A stretch of 64,000 bases of DNA, from NCBI RefSeq assembly GCF_000972785.3, contig NZ_CP011253.3, positions 4,960,001 through 5,024,000 of the forward strand, given 5' to 3'. Made by a program: the position numbers and the translations under genes. The first letter of the stretch is position 1; the number at the start of each line of letters is the position of its first letter. Shown piece by piece: positions 1 through 9,721 of the stretch. The stretch comes from Pandoraea oxalativorans (GTDB taxonomy: Bacteria > Pseudomonadota > Gammaproteobacteria > Burkholderiales > Burkholderiaceae). The notes below the pieces were generated by a model. It worked only from the letters and a program-made list of their open reading frames with translations. It had not been told where the DNA came from and searched no databases.

Positions 1-21
1 CGGCGTAGTGCGCGCTCACGC

Positions 22-53
22 CGTGCCGACACCGTGGAAAACCGGTCGGCACG
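22..53. repeat. Inverted repeat downstream of coq7
   Basis: Arms CGTGCCGAC (22-30) and GTCGGCACG (45-53) are perfectly complementary over 9 bp. They lie just beyond the 3' end of coq7. There is no T-tract on either side, so a factor-independent terminator is not clear. The first 117 bases hold no convincing gene. Confidence 0.4.
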
Positions 54-117
54 CGCTCACACGAGAGGGAATCGATGCAGGAGGCAGGGGTCTTTCGGGG
101 GAGTTCTTGCGGACGCT

Positions 118-765
118 CTATATATAGTAGGCGGTCGTCGTCATGACCTTTGCCGCAGCGCGCATGACGCGCTGGACCGGCGCAGGCAGCTCGATACCGC
201 CCGCGTCACGCGCGGCCTGCCCGTGTTCGATCTCGTCCAGACGCATCTGATCGACGATGGCCCGCGAACGCAGGTCGTGCGCCGGCAAGTCATCTAGATG
301 GCTGTCCAGATGATGCTCGACCTGACGCTCAGTCTCCGACATGAAGCCGAGACTCACCTTGTCGCCGCACTTTCCGGCGACGAAGCCGATGGCAAAAGCC
401 CCCGCGTACCACAACGGATTGAGCAGACTGGGACGCGAACCGAGCTCCGAGAGACGGTGCGCCGTCCACGCGAGGTGGTCCTCCTCTTCCTTGCCCGCGT
501 GCTCGAACGCCGTGCGCAACTCCGGGCGCTTCGTCGCCAGCTTCTGCGCCTGATACAACGCTTGCGCACACACCTCACCGACGTGATTCACGCGCATGAG
601 CCCGGCCACGTGACGCCGCTCTTCGGCCGTCAGCGCGTCGTCGCCTGCGGGGGGGGCGCTATTTTCGGATTGGATCGCAGCGGGAGTCGGACGGGACGCT
701 TGCGTGACGCCTGCGATGGCACGCAGACCTCGGTCGAGCTCGGAGATCAGACTGTCGGAGAACAT
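118..765 (-). CDS. coq7: 2-polyprenyl-3-methyl-6-methoxy-1,4-benzoquinone monooxygenase Coq7
   Basis: 215 aa. Coq7 is the di-iron hydroxylase that adds the penultimate ring hydroxyl in ubiquinone synthesis at the inner membrane. The ferritin-like core shows the expected ligands: HVGE (Glu64), EEEDH (Glu94 to His97), a QVEHH segment near 150, and DEIEH (Glu178 to His181), separated by a hydrophobic hairpin at roughly 117-130. Length matches the betaproteobacterial family, which uses Coq7 instead of the flavoprotein UbiF. It is monocistronic as far as seen, transcribed away from the porin. The first ~45 residues are poorly structured and variable in this family. Confidence 0.93.
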   Translation of the reverse strand: MFSDSLISELDRGLRAIAGVTQASRPTPAAIQSENSAPPAGDDALTAEERRHVAGLMRVNHVGEVCAQALYQAQKLATKRPELRTAFEHAGKEEEDHLAWTAHRLSELGSRPSLLNPLWYAGAFAIGFVAGKCGDKVSLGFMSETERQVEHHLDSHLDDLPAHDLRSRAIVDQMRLDEIEHGQAARDAGGIELPAPVQRVMRAAAKVMTTTAYYI

Positions 766-1083
766 CGTACTTTCGACTCACTCAAATCTTTCACAATACG
801 GAATGCAGGACGATTCTTTCACGTCCGCGGCCAATGATACGCCCCTTTGTCCGGCGCGCCTTGCGCGGGCGCAAACGCGCGAAATGCCCGCCAGAGGCCG
901 GTTTCCGCGATGTTGCGTAAACGAAACAAAACCCGCCGCGAACCCGCGTAAAACCGGCCTTTTCCTTTGCCGCCTAAAGTGAATTTGTTACATTACGTCC
1001 AACTTCTCGCGAAGTTGATTAGCAAGGACGTTATCACTAGTGACCTTGTTAAACAAATCTCACAATCCTTTGGAGATCACTCA
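766..1083 (+). promoter_or_regulatory. Divergent coq7/porin upstream region with 5' UTR hairpin
   Basis: No gene is seen in this 318-base stretch. It contains a perfect hairpin CAACTTC-TCGC-GAAGTTG (1000-1017) and, further down, CAAGG/CCTTG arms (about 1022-1050). Both probably fall in the porin 5' UTR. A GGAG ribosome-binding motif sits about 10 bases before the porin ATG at 1084. Structured leaders are common for abundant outer-membrane proteins, but no specific regulator can be named. Confidence 0.4.
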
Positions 1084-2241
1084 ATGAAAAAGTCGCTTCT
1101 CGCTCTGGGTGTGCTCGGCGCATTCGCTGGCGCTGCTCACGCTCAAAGCAGCGTGACCCTGTACGGTATCATCGACGCTGGCCTGCAGTACGTCAGCAAG
1201 ACTGGTGGCAACCTGGCTGGCACGGGTAACACCTCGAAGAACTTCCAGTTCGCCAACGGTAACCTGCAAGGTTCGCGTTGGGGCCTGAAGGGTGCTGAGG
1301 ACCTCGGTGGCGGCCTGAAGGCGATCTTCGTCTTGGAAAACGGCTTCAACCTGGGTTCGGGCACGCTGGGCCAGAACGGCCGTATGTTCGGTCGTCAAGC
1401 CTACGTTGGTCTGAGCAGCGCAACGGCTGGCACGTTCACCATCGGTCGTCAGTACGACTCCGTGGTTGACTTCGTTGGCCCGTACGCTTCGGGTAGCCAA
1501 TGGTCGACGTTCGCGGGCGCTCACCCGTTCGATAACGACAACCTGAACAACTCGTTCCGCGTCAACAACTCGGTCAAGTACACGACGGTCAACTACAACG
1601 GCTTCAGCGCCGGCGGTATGTATGGCTTCTCGAACTCGGCTAACAACGGTTCGACGGGTTCGGGCTTCGCCAACAACCGTGCTTACTCGTTCGGTCTGGG
1701 CTACGCTAACGGCCCGGTGTCGTTCGGCGCAGGCTACTTGTACCTTGGTTCGCCGGCTAGCAACTCGACCGGTGTGATCAACAACGGTGGCGATGCTACG
1801 ACCCCGATGACGCTCGGCGGCCTGGTTGCCAGCGACAAGGCATGGATCGCATCGGCAGGCGGTTCGTACGCCTTCGGTCCGGCCACGCTGGGTCTGGTCT
1901 ACGCACACAGCGTGTACCAATACGTTGGTGGCGGCAGCTGGAAGTTCGACAACGCCGAACTGAACGCCAAGTACATGCTGACCCCGGCTCTGCAACTCGG
2001 CGCATCGTACACGTACACGTGGTCGACGATCGCTCTGGCAGGCAACAGCGGTTCGCCGAAGTACCACCAAGTCAACCTGGGCGTCGACTACTTCCTGTCG
2101 AAGCGCACGGACACGTACCTGGTTGGTCTGTGGCAACACGCCAACAACGACGCTCCTGGCGGCGCATCGTTGAACGGCCTGGGCTTCTCGAACAGCTCGA
2201 ACCAATTCGCTGTTACGGCCGGTATCCGTCACAAGTTCTAA
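1084..2241 (+). CDS. Gram-negative trimeric porin (OmpC/Omp38-like)
   Basis: 385 aa general-diffusion porin of the outer membrane. Residues 1-20 form a signal peptide (MKKSLLALGV... cut after AHA). The mature protein starts QSSVTLYG, the usual opening of Burkholderiales porins, and ends in ...GIRHKF with the C-terminal Phe recognised by the BAM machinery. Alternating aromatic/glycine-rich strands run throughout. An in-frame start exists at 967, but the ATG at 1084 is preferred because it has the GGAG site and directly begins the signal peptide. Codon choice is noticeably biased, as expected for a highly expressed gene. A strong terminator follows. Confidence 0.95.
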   Translation: MKKSLLALGVLGAFAGAAHAQSSVTLYGIIDAGLQYVSKTGGNLAGTGNTSKNFQFANGNLQGSRWGLKGAEDLGGGLKAIFVLENGFNLGSGTLGQNGRMFGRQAYVGLSSATAGTFTIGRQYDSVVDFVGPYASGSQWSTFAGAHPFDNDNLNNSFRVNNSVKYTTVNYNGFSAGGMYGFSNSANNGSTGSGFANNRAYSFGLGYANGPVSFGAGYLYLGSPASNSTGVINNGGDATTPMTLGGLVASDKAWIASAGGSYAFGPATLGLVYAHSVYQYVGGGSWKFDNAELNAKYMLTPALQLGASYTYTWSTIALAGNSGSPKYHQVNLGVDYFLSKRTDTYLVGLWQHANNDAPGGASLNGLGFSNSSNQFAVTAGIRHKF

Positions 2242-2275
2242 GCTGACAGTTTCTGTCACTTAGGCTTTGGCGAAA

Positions 2276-2300
2276 GGGCACCTTCGGGTGCCCTTTTTTT
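2276..2300 (+). terminator. Rho-independent terminator of the porin gene
   Basis: Seven-bp GC stem GGGCACC/GGTGCCC with a TTCG tetraloop, followed by seven T residues (2294-2300). It starts 35 bases after the porin stop codon. Confidence 0.93.
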
Positions 2301-2424
2301 GTGCGTCAATCGCACAGCACAACCGCCCTTGATCCCATCACCCCGGCCCGGTAGCCGCCCTATCTTGACCCGGCGATTATTTCAAACCTAAAATTTCCAT
2401 ACTGTAAATTCTCCACCATCGACC

Positions 2425-2904
2425 ATGAGCCTCGCCGACTCCGATTCTCTCGATCTCGAAACGCGAGCCCACGATCGCGAGCACGACGCACTGCGGCTCT
2501 GGTTGCGGCTGCTAACCTGCGCCAACCTGATCGAGACGGACATCCGCTCACGCCTGCGTCAGGAGTTTGACTGCACGCTTCCGCGCTTCGATTTGCTCGC
2601 GCAGCTTGATCGCCACCCGGAAGGACTGAAGATGGGTGAGCTCAGCAAACGGATGATGGTAACCGGCGGAAACGTGACCGGCATCACCGATCAGTTGGAG
2701 AAAGAAGGCTGGGTGACGCGCGAGACCGTCGTCAACGACCGGCGCGCGTTTCTGATCAAACTGACGGCGCGTGGAAAGAAGGCGTTTTCCAATATGGCCC
2801 GCGCTCATGAGCAATGGATTGAGCAACGTCTTGGCGCCTTGCCTGAAGATCAGCGGCAGCAACTTTATCTGCTGCTCGGGGATTTGAAGTCGGTCATTTC
2901 GTAG
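2425..2904 (+). CDS. MarR family transcriptional regulator
   Basis: 159 aa winged-helix regulator. The region around residues 55-115 carries the MarR pattern: LAQLDRHPEGLKMGELSKRM recognition helices followed by the wing VTRETVVNDRRAFLIKLTARG, with flanking helices for dimerisation. MarR proteins bind palindromic operators as dimers and release DNA on binding small phenolics or oxidants. The target here is unknown. It may act on itself or on neighbours, as no operator was picked out. The upstream gap holds only the porin terminator and about 125 bases of possible promoter. The 38-base gap to the next gene is convergent. Confidence 0.85.
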   Translation: MSLADSDSLDLETRAHDREHDALRLWLRLLTCANLIETDIRSRLRQEFDCTLPRFDLLAQLDRHPEGLKMGELSKRMMVTGGNVTGITDQLEKEGWVTRETVVNDRRAFLIKLTARGKKAFSNMARAHEQWIEQRLGALPEDQRQQLYLLLGDLKSVIS

Positions 2905-2941
2905 CGATAGCGAAGTCCCACGAACACACTTCACACGCAGA

Positions 2942-4075
2942 TCACCGCACAGCCTGCATCGGGGCATCCAGTAGCGCTCGGGCAGCGGCAGCCGCTGGCG
3001 TACCGTCCAATGCTGCGAGCGTCGCATTTCGTTCTGCTTCCGGCCGTTTCGACATGGCTTTGACCGCTGCGTAGAACGTCGGCAGGTCGTCGTGCTCTTG
3101 CGCTAGCAGCGCCATAAACGCAGGCACCCACTGGTTATAGGTCGCGAACGATCCGATCTTGGCGTTGTTCAGGTCCGTGGCAAACCACAGATCGAAGCCC
3201 TTGTAACCGCCCCAGGACGTCTTCAGCGCGTCGTAATCCGCACGCATACGATCGAATAGCACGGTCTTGTTCGCTATCTTTTCCGCGTCCGCTTCCGAGC
3301 TGTCATACACGGCTGCGAGACGTTTGCGATACCCGTCGACCAATTTGCGGAACTGGCGGCGATGCGCATCGTAACGGTCGTACTCGATCGCCGCGTCGGG
3401 GTGCGCCGCAAGCCAGCGCCTAACCCCCACCGTCTCGACGGTCACGGCGAAGGACTCGTTAAACGCCGTATCTCCCCGAACGAACAGAATCTGATGCGCA
3501 AGTTCGTGGAAGATCATGCGCGCAACTTCCGCCCGCGGGAGATAGATAAAGGTGTTGAGCAGCGGATCGTCGAAATAGCCCAGCGTCGAATAGGCAGGGA
3601 TTCCCGCGACGAAGGTCTCCCAGCCGTCCCTATGAAGTTCGGCCGCGTATGCCTCGGCGGACTCACGCGAGTAATAGCCACGGTACTCGACGCAACCCAC
3701 AACCAATAGGCACGACTCATGGAGCTTCAGGGACAGGGCTGGTGCGGCGAACACGTTGTACACAACGAATGGCCGCTTGAGATCGGCATAGCTACGATAG
3801 CTGCCGTTATCCGGTTCGCCGAGTGCCGAGACGGCGTAGCTTCGAATTTGCTCTGCCTCGATCAGCCGTGAGCGCAAACGCGGATCGATAGACGGATCCG
3901 CCAGCAAATCACTGACCGGCTGCGCTTCATGTAAGACGGTGAAGTGGCCGTTGATCGACTGCGCATAGTAGCCGACCTGCGCGCAGCCCGGAAGCCCAAT
4001 TGCGAAGGCCATCGTGAGAGCGAGTCCCGCGCCCCGGGAAGCCCGGCGCAGGAGCCTCGCAAGCAAAATCGGCAT
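2942..4075 (-). CDS. Putative zinc aminopeptidase lipoprotein (COG4324 family)
   Basis: 377 aa. The N-terminus is a lipoprotein signal with lipobox IGLPG|C (Cys31), so the protein should be anchored to a membrane facing the periplasm. The zinc-protease motif HELAH (190-194) is followed about 15 residues later by NESFA, which would supply the third ligand Glu as in gluzincin-type enzymes. This matches the 'predicted aminopeptidase' family COG4324; no substrate has been settled for it. It is transcribed convergently with the MarR gene and lies 72 bases downstream of the molybdopterin oxidoreductase on the same strand, so co-transcription is possible. Confidence 0.82.
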   Translation of the reverse strand: MPILLARLLRRASRGAGLALTMAFAIGLPGCAQVGYYAQSINGHFTVLHEAQPVSDLLADPSIDPRLRSRLIEAEQIRSYAVSALGEPDNGSYRSYADLKRPFVVYNVFAAPALSLKLHESCLLVVGCVEYRGYYSRESAEAYAAELHRDGWETFVAGIPAYSTLGYFDDPLLNTFIYLPRAEVARMIFHELAHQILFVRGDTAFNESFAVTVETVGVRRWLAAHPDAAIEYDRYDAHRRQFRKLVDGYRKRLAAVYDSSEADAEKIANKTVLFDRMRADYDALKTSWGGYKGFDLWFATDLNNAKIGSFATYNQWVPAFMALLAQEHDDLPTFYAAVKAMSKRPEAERNATLAALDGTPAAAAARALLDAPMQAVR

Positions 4076-4147
4076 TGCTGGACTCCTGGGTATGGGTTCG
4101 GAAGGGACTCGGAACGAACTGGGAACCGGCTCGGAACGTCGCCGCCA

Positions 4148-6223
4148 TCAGACCGGTGCGACGTCGACCAGGCAATCGTAAAACGTCGGCGCCCGGCCAA
4201 GATCGGTGAGTTGCTGGCTGGTGACTTCGTTGGCGTTTTTTCCATCCGGCGCGAGCTTCTTCCACCAGATCGAAAGCCCGACCACAACGCCCTCCCGCGC
4301 TTTCTCCGTAACCCGAGCCTTGGCACTGAGCGTGCCACGGTCGTTGAAAATACGAACGTTCGCACCATCCGAGATGCCGCGTGGTGCCGCGTCCTTCGGA
4401 TGAATATCCAACGTGGGCTCTCCGATTGAAGCCCGAAGACTGTCGACGTTAACGAAGCTGGAATTCAGGAAATTGCGCGCCGGCGGCGAAATCATGGCCA
4501 GCGGATAGCGCTCAGCCAATTCCGGATTACTGGCGACCGATTCGTACGGCGGCACCCAATCCGGTAGCGGATCGAATCCTTCTTCACGCATACGCTCGGA
4601 GTAGAACTCGCATTTACCGGACGGCGTATAAAACTGGCCGTTCGCAAAGGGTGCCTCAGGCAGATCGTAGCGAATCCACCCGTCACGTTTGAGCGTCTCC
4701 CAGTCACTGCCAGCCATACGAGCATCGCTCCAGTGAATCGATTGCGCTGCCAGTTGGTCGTCGGTATCGGAAAAACACGGCTCCTGCCAGCCCATCCGCC
4801 GGGCCAGCAGACGGAAAATCTCCGAGTTCGGTTTCGACTCGCCGAGCGGCGCGATGGCCGGGTTATTCGCGAGCAGATACGTGTGACCGTAGGCCTTGTG
4901 AATGTCCAGATGCTCTAACTGCGTCGTCGCAGGCAGCACGAAGTCGGCATAGTCTGCCGTGTCCGTCTGGAAGTGCTCAAGTACGACAGTGAAGAGATCT
5001 TCACGCGCGAAGCCAGCCGCGACCTTGCTCGACTCAGGTGCAACGGCCACCGGGTTGCTGTTGTAAACCACCAGCGCCTCGATCTTCGGGCCGAAAACGT
5101 CGTCCCCCGGATGACACAACGCGTCCCCGATGGCGCTCATATTCACGGTGCGCGCCGGTTTGTCCTGACGCGCCCGCAGATCGGGGCGCGCCTGTGCCGC
5201 CACATCCACCGGCGCATAGCCGGACGTCGACATCAGCAGGCCACCTGCCGGGTCCCGCCATGCACCGATCAGCGCCGGGAGACAGGCCACCGCGCGGGTT
5301 GCCTGACCACCGCCCTTCGCGCGCTGCATGCCGTAGTTAAGACGAATGGCGGCAGGCTTCGCGCTGGCGTACTCGCGCGCCAGCGTCGTCACCGTTTCTT
5401 CGGGAATGCCGCAAATCTCGGCGACTCGCGCCGGCGTGTAGCGACGAACGCGACCCTTGAGCTCGCTGTAACCGACCGTGTGACGCGCGATGTACTCGTG
5501 ATCGACCAGATCTTCTGCGATCAGCACATGCATCATGCCCAGCGCCAACGCCGCATCGGTGCCCGGCAGCAGTGCGATGTGCTGATGGCACTTCTCGGCA
5601 GTGAGGGATCGGTAGGGATCGATGGCAATCAGCTTGGCGCCCCGTCGCTTGGCTTCCTGGGCAATGGCCCAGAAGTGCACGCTCGACGTGATGGGATTGC
5701 TCCCCCAGATGAGGATCAGTTTGCTGTCGACGAAATGCTCGACATGCATGCCGACGCCAGCGCCATACGTATACCGAAGCCCTGCGGCCCCTGCGCTCGC
5801 ACAGATGGTGCGGTCAAGATCGGACGCACCGAGTTTATTGAAGAATCGTGCGGCCATCGACTCGCCCTGCACGAAGCCCATCGTACCGGCGTAGCTGTAC
5901 GGCAGGATCGCTTCGGGCTCTCGGGCCGCAATGGCGCCTAAGCGGGTCGCGATCTCATCGAGCGCTTCGTCCCAGCTCACCCGCACGAACTCGCCGCTGC
6001 CCTTCGGCCCAACGCGCTTCAGCGGGTGCAGCAGACGATCCGGGTGATACGTTCGTTCGGTGTAACGAGAGACTTTCGTACACAGGACACCCTTGGTCGT
6101 CGGATGGTCCGCATCTCCCTGGACCTTGATCGCGACGCCGTTCTCCACCGTCACATGCATGGCGCATGTATCGGGGCAGTCATGCGGGCATGCGGCCCGA
6201 ACGACGTGGGTATTGGTCGTCAT
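4148..6223 (-). CDS. Molybdopterin-dependent oxidoreductase (formate-dehydrogenase-like)
   Basis: 691 aa. The N-terminus binds a [4Fe-4S] cluster through C12-x3-C16-x3-C20-x27-C48. Next come the bis-MGD-binding molybdopterin domain (SYAGTMGFVQGES, WGSNPITSS, IDPYRS) and a C-terminal molydopterin dinucleotide-binding domain. This is the cytoplasmic DMSO-reductase/FdhF superfamily; the substrate cannot be fixed from sequence, and no accessory Fe-S or FAD subunit is adjacent. The frame stays open upstream to 7024, but that part is antisense to the M20 gene. The ATG at 6223 has an AGGAGTAG ribosome-binding site seven bases away and starts directly before the cysteine motif, so the short form is chosen. 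Confidence 0.88.
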   Translation of the reverse strand: MTTNTHVVRAACPHDCPDTCAMHVTVENGVAIKVQGDADHPTTKGVLCTKVSRYTERTYHPDRLLHPLKRVGPKGSGEFVRVSWDEALDEIATRLGAIAAREPEAILPYSYAGTMGFVQGESMAARFFNKLGASDLDRTICASAGAAGLRYTYGAGVGMHVEHFVDSKLILIWGSNPITSSVHFWAIAQEAKRRGAKLIAIDPYRSLTAEKCHQHIALLPGTDAALALGMMHVLIAEDLVDHEYIARHTVGYSELKGRVRRYTPARVAEICGIPEETVTTLAREYASAKPAAIRLNYGMQRAKGGGQATRAVACLPALIGAWRDPAGGLLMSTSGYAPVDVAAQARPDLRARQDKPARTVNMSAIGDALCHPGDDVFGPKIEALVVYNSNPVAVAPESSKVAAGFAREDLFTVVLEHFQTDTADYADFVLPATTQLEHLDIHKAYGHTYLLANNPAIAPLGESKPNSEIFRLLARRMGWQEPCFSDTDDQLAAQSIHWSDARMAGSDWETLKRDGWIRYDLPEAPFANGQFYTPSGKCEFYSERMREEGFDPLPDWVPPYESVASNPELAERYPLAMISPPARNFLNSSFVNVDSLRASIGEPTLDIHPKDAAPRGISDGANVRIFNDRGTLSAKARVTEKAREGVVVGLSIWWKKLAPDGKNANEVTSQQLTDLGRAPTFYDCLVDVAPV

Positions 6224-6436
6224 CAAACTACTCCTCTCTCTACCAAATTTGCGCGCTCGGGGACATTGGCGCGCTGGCGATATTGTATTACGTTCGCCCG
6301 TGGACTGCCCCGCCACACGGGCATTTCCGGCTTTTTTCGGGCGATTCCGACCGCCCGTTCGGACATTTCCGAGCGGAGTGCCAGACTTGCCCATTAGGGG
6401 TAAGATGAGCCATTGCGCTCCGCAGGAAACCCCGTC

Positions 6437-7633
6437 ATGAAGCTCATTCCAGAAATCGACGCCGCTCGCGGCGAAATCCAGACCATCCGACGCGACATCC
6501 ACGCGCACCCCGAGCTGTGCTTCGAAGAGAAACGCACCTCCGACGTCGTCGCCGACACGTTGACCCAATGGGGCATCCCGATTCATCGTGGCCTTGGCAA
6601 GACCGGCCTCGTCGGCATCATCAAGAATGGCAGCAGCGACCGCGCGATCGGTCTGCGCGCCGACATGGACGCACTCCCGATTCACGAAGCCAATACCTTC
6701 GAACATGCCTCGCGGCATGAAGGGAAGATGCACGCCTGCGGGCATGACGGACACACCGCCATGCTGCTTGCTGCGGCGCAATATCTGCAGAAACACCGGA
6801 ATTTCGACGGCACGGTCTACCTGATTTTCCAACCAGCGGAGGAAGGCGGTGGCGGTGCCCGCGAGATGATCAAGGACGGGTTGTTCGAACGGTTTCCGAT
6901 GCAGGCAGTGTTCGGCATGCACAATTGGCCAGGCGTACCGACGGGCACCTTCGCCGTCACGCCTGGGCCGATGATGGCTTCGAGCAACGAATTCAAGATT
7001 TCGATTCGCGGCAAGGGTACGCATGCCGGTATTCCGAACGCAGGGATCGATCCGGTGATTGCGGCCGTCCAGGTCGCTCAGGCGCTACAGAGCATCATTA
7101 CTCGAAATAAGCGCCCGATTGACGCGGCAGTACTCTCGATCACGCAAATCCACGCTGGCGATACGACGAACGTTGTTCCTGATTTGGCATGGCTTGGCGG
7201 TACGATTCGCACGTTCTCGATCGAGGTCCTCGATCTGATCGAGACGCGACTTCGCGAGGTTTCCGAGTTTGTGGCCAAGGGGCTCGGTTGCACGGCCGAA
7301 ATCGAGTTTCACCGCAACTACCCACCGACCATTAACGAGCCGGGCATGGCTGCGCTGTGTGCCGATGTGATGCGGCAAGTGGTGGGCGACGAGAACGTCA
7401 ATGACAAGGTCGAGCCCACGATGGGCGCGGAAGATTTCTCGTTCATGCTGCTCGAGAAACCGGGTGCCTACGTTTTCATCGGGAATGGGGATGGGACGCA
7501 CCGGGACAGCGGCCACGGCCTCGGTCCTTGCAACCTTCACAATGCCAGCTATGACTTCAACGATGATCTGCTGCCGCTCGGTGGCACCTATTGGGTCAAG
7601 CTGGTCGAGACGTATTTCGAGCGCAATAAATGA
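6437..7633 (+). CDS. M20 family metallo-amidohydrolase (hippurate hydrolase-like)
   Basis: 398 aa. This family hydrolyses N-acyl amino acids or amino-acid amides in the cytosol using one or two metal ions. Visible ligands are CGHDGH (Cys101, His103), PAEEGGGGA (Glu135/136) and GMHNWP (His162). A lid/dimerisation domain follows at about 175-290, with the distal ligand region TMGAEDFSF near 335. The start at ATG 6437 is preferred over an in-frame codon at 6413 because AGGAAAC lies just upstream. It is divergent from the molybdopterin enzyme over a 213-base gap. A shared bidirectional terminator follows. Whether the physiological substrate is hippurate, N-acetyl amino acid or indole conjugate cannot be told. 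Confidence 0.9.
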   Translation: MKLIPEIDAARGEIQTIRRDIHAHPELCFEEKRTSDVVADTLTQWGIPIHRGLGKTGLVGIIKNGSSDRAIGLRADMDALPIHEANTFEHASRHEGKMHACGHDGHTAMLLAAAQYLQKHRNFDGTVYLIFQPAEEGGGGAREMIKDGLFERFPMQAVFGMHNWPGVPTGTFAVTPGPMMASSNEFKISIRGKGTHAGIPNAGIDPVIAAVQVAQALQSIITRNKRPIDAAVLSITQIHAGDTTNVVPDLAWLGGTIRTFSIEVLDLIETRLREVSEFVAKGLGCTAEIEFHRNYPPTINEPGMAALCADVMRQVVGDENVNDKVEPTMGAEDFSFMLLEKPGAYVFIGNGDGTHRDSGHGLGPCNLHNASYDFNDDLLPLGGTYWVKLVETYFERNK

Positions 7634-7664
7634 GTGAACGGCACTGACATCTCAGCGCTCAACA

Positions 7665-7696
7665 AAAAAGCCAGCAATATGAATTGCTGGCTTTTT
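7665..7696. terminator. Bidirectional terminator between M20 hydrolase and DUF3047 gene
   Basis: Fourteen-bp perfect stem AAAAAGCCAGCAAT/ATTGCTGGCTTTTT with an ATGA loop. The A/T flanks give a T-run on both strands, serving the two convergent genes. Confidence 0.92.
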
Positions 7697-7720
7697 CGCT
7701 TTTATTGGTGGCATCAGTAG

Positions 7721-8587
7721 CTATTTTGCTGCCGTCGTCGTGGGAATGCCGTCTGTGTCCAGGTGGATGTCGCCGTACCATGCGGTGAACTTGGACTGCG
7801 TATTATCGCCGTCACTCATGATGGCGATGCCGATTAGGCGGCCTGGCGGTTCACCAAACGCTTTTTCGTAATCCTTCGCGATATCCCGGGAATATGTCAG
7901 CCACTGGCCGAGGTTGCTCGTCCCCGTCTCGACGACGACGGAACGGATGCGGGCGGCGTAGGGATTAGGCGCCACGTCATTCACGGCGAGTTTTTCGTCA
8001 CCCCACGTGTACATCAGCGTCGCGAACGGCAACTCCCGGCCGCTGACCATTCGGGCCAACTCACGGTGCATGTGATCTTGCATCGAGAGTTTGCCTGCGT
8101 CGCCGTCAAAGGCGAGCGCAATGCGCAGCGGTGCATCATCGTATCGCTTCGTACGGATGTCCGCGTCGACCGGCATGCCATCCGCGCGCCAACGCCACGT
8201 CAGCTTCCCACCGGGATATACGGGAATATCGAGCTTCTGTGCAATGCCGGACGCCGAACCGTCAACGGTTGCACGAATCACTGCGATGCCTTCGCTATCC
8301 GTAGTCTGCTCATAGTGCGTCAGGCGCTCGTTGCGAGTGACAAGATATGTTTCCCAATGCGGAGGAAGGCCTTCGGCATCAACAGCCGCGGAGAGCGGTG
8401 CGATTTCCTCATGATGAGGCAACGCCGTCGAAGCTGAAGCATGCGCGATCGACACGTCTTGCGACGCACATCCACCAATACCGCCGATCGCGATGGCAGC
8501 ACTAAAGCTCACCAACCCGACCTGCAACCATGCGTAATGCCTATTTCTATTTCGTTCGACCACCCGTTTTACTCCCCGAACTCCCAA
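7721..8587 (-). CDS. DUF3047 domain-containing lipoprotein
   Basis: 288 aa. The N-terminal hydrophobic segment ends in a lipobox, IGGIGG|C at about residue 40, so it is probably a lipoprotein. The first ~20 residues are basic; an internal start could shorten this. The C-terminal ~200 residues match the DUF3047 pattern (LTWRWRADGMPVDADIRTK, LRIALAFDGD, YTWGDEK, RSVVVETG, and a final IAIMSDGDNTQS block). The family is periplasmic and of unknown function. The gene stands alone beside the insertion-sequence cluster, 155 bases from its first inverted repeat. Confidence 0.8.
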   Translation of the reverse strand: MGVRGVKRVVERNRNRHYAWLQVGLVSFSAAIAIGGIGGCASQDVSIAHASASTALPHHEEIAPLSAAVDAEGLPPHWETYLVTRNERLTHYEQTTDSEGIAVIRATVDGSASGIAQKLDIPVYPGGKLTWRWRADGMPVDADIRTKRYDDAPLRIALAFDGDAGKLSMQDHMHRELARMVSGRELPFATLMYTWGDEKLAVNDVAPNPYAARIRSVVVETGTSNLGQWLTYSRDIAKDYEKAFGEPPGRLIGIAIMSDGDNTQSKFTAWYGDIHLDTDGIPTTTAAK

Positions 8588-8894
8588 CCGCGTGGTCGAA
8601 TGCTAAGCGAGAAATGCACGACGATCTACCCGGAATTTCACTTCGTGCCGGCGTTACAACAACGCACATCGATTAGATGACTTGCAGAATCGCGCGACCC
8701 GAGACGCCGTGCATATTGCAACGCGGCTCTATCGACTGGGCGGCGACAATTATCTTGGCCGGTCGTTGACGATTGTTTTGGCCGGTGGTGAGGCGTTGGA
8801 GGCGGCGTAGCCGCCGGAGACGACGAGCCACCGGCGACGCCGGGTCGACGGGGCTTAGGATGAACTGACCGAAGCTTGAGGAAGCGGTCAGCTC

Positions 8895-9721
8895 ATGTCT
8901 GGAACCCGCATTACCGACCAACAGGTTCGTCTCTACATGAACAAGCGCAAACACCACCCGCAGGAAGTCGCGGCCGCCAAGACCGGCATCAGCGTGCGTA
9001 CGGCACGCCGTATCGAACGTGACGCCACTTTGCCATCCCAGAAGCCGCGGCATTCCTGGCGGACCCGTCCCGATCCGTTTGTCGACGTCTGGGACCGCGA
9101 AGTCGTGCCGCTGCTGCGTAACTCGCCCCACCTGATGGGCATCACGGTCTTACGCAAGCTGCAAGATGATCACCCGGATCGTTATCCCGATAGTATGCGG
9201 CGCACGCTGGAGCGGCGTATTCGCCAGTGGCGCGCTCTCGAGGGCCCCACTCAAGAGGTGTTCTTCCCGCAGGAGCATCAGCCCGGTGTGCGCGGACTGT
9301 CGGACTTCACTGATATGAGCAAGCTGTGCGTGACGATCGGTGGCGCCCCGTTCGGTCACCGGCTGTATCACTTCGTGCTGGCGTTCTCGCGCTGGGAGTA
9401 CGCGAACGTGGTTGAGGGGGGCGAGAGTTTCGAAGCCCTCGCGGCCGGATTGCAGAACGCGCTATGGCAGGCGGGCGGCTGTCCCCGTGAACATCGATCT
9501 GACAGCCTGTCGGCCGCCTTCAAGAACCTGACGGAGCAGGAGGACTTCACGGCGCGTTACGCAGCGCTGCTCGACCATTACGGCATGAATGGCACGCGCA
9601 ACAATCGCGGCCTGGGCCATGAGAACGGCAGCGTGGAATCCTCGCATCGGTATCTGAAGGAAGCGCTCGAGCAGGCATTGATGCTTCGCGGCCATCGTGA
9701 CTTCGCTGACCGGCCTGCCTA
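8895..9721 (+). pseudogene. istA: IS21 transposase IstA, N-terminal fragment
   Basis: About 276 codons of IstA remain before the inserted IS3 element; reading continues into that element to a stop at 9809. The helix-turn-helix N-terminus (AAAKTGISVRTARRIERD) and the DDE catalytic core are present: Asp in LSDFTDM, Asp in EHRSDSL, Glu in GHENGSVESS. IstA normally continues about 200 residues further with a beta-barrel and C-terminal region, so this fragment should be inactive. Confidence 0.85.

Noticed and set aside
1081..2259. Long open frame antisense to the porin gene (392 codons)
   Set aside because: It is the mirror of a strongly codon-biased porin. The translation is Val/Arg/Thr-rich without any domain or ribosome site.
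6380..6410. TTGCCC and TAAGAT as a promoter for the M20 hydrolase
   Set aside because: Only eight bases separate the two hexamers.
6224..7024. N-terminal extension of the molybdopterin oxidoreductase
   Set aside because: It runs antisense through the M20 hydrolase gene. The Fe-S cysteine motif and a good ribosome-binding site mark the start at 6223.
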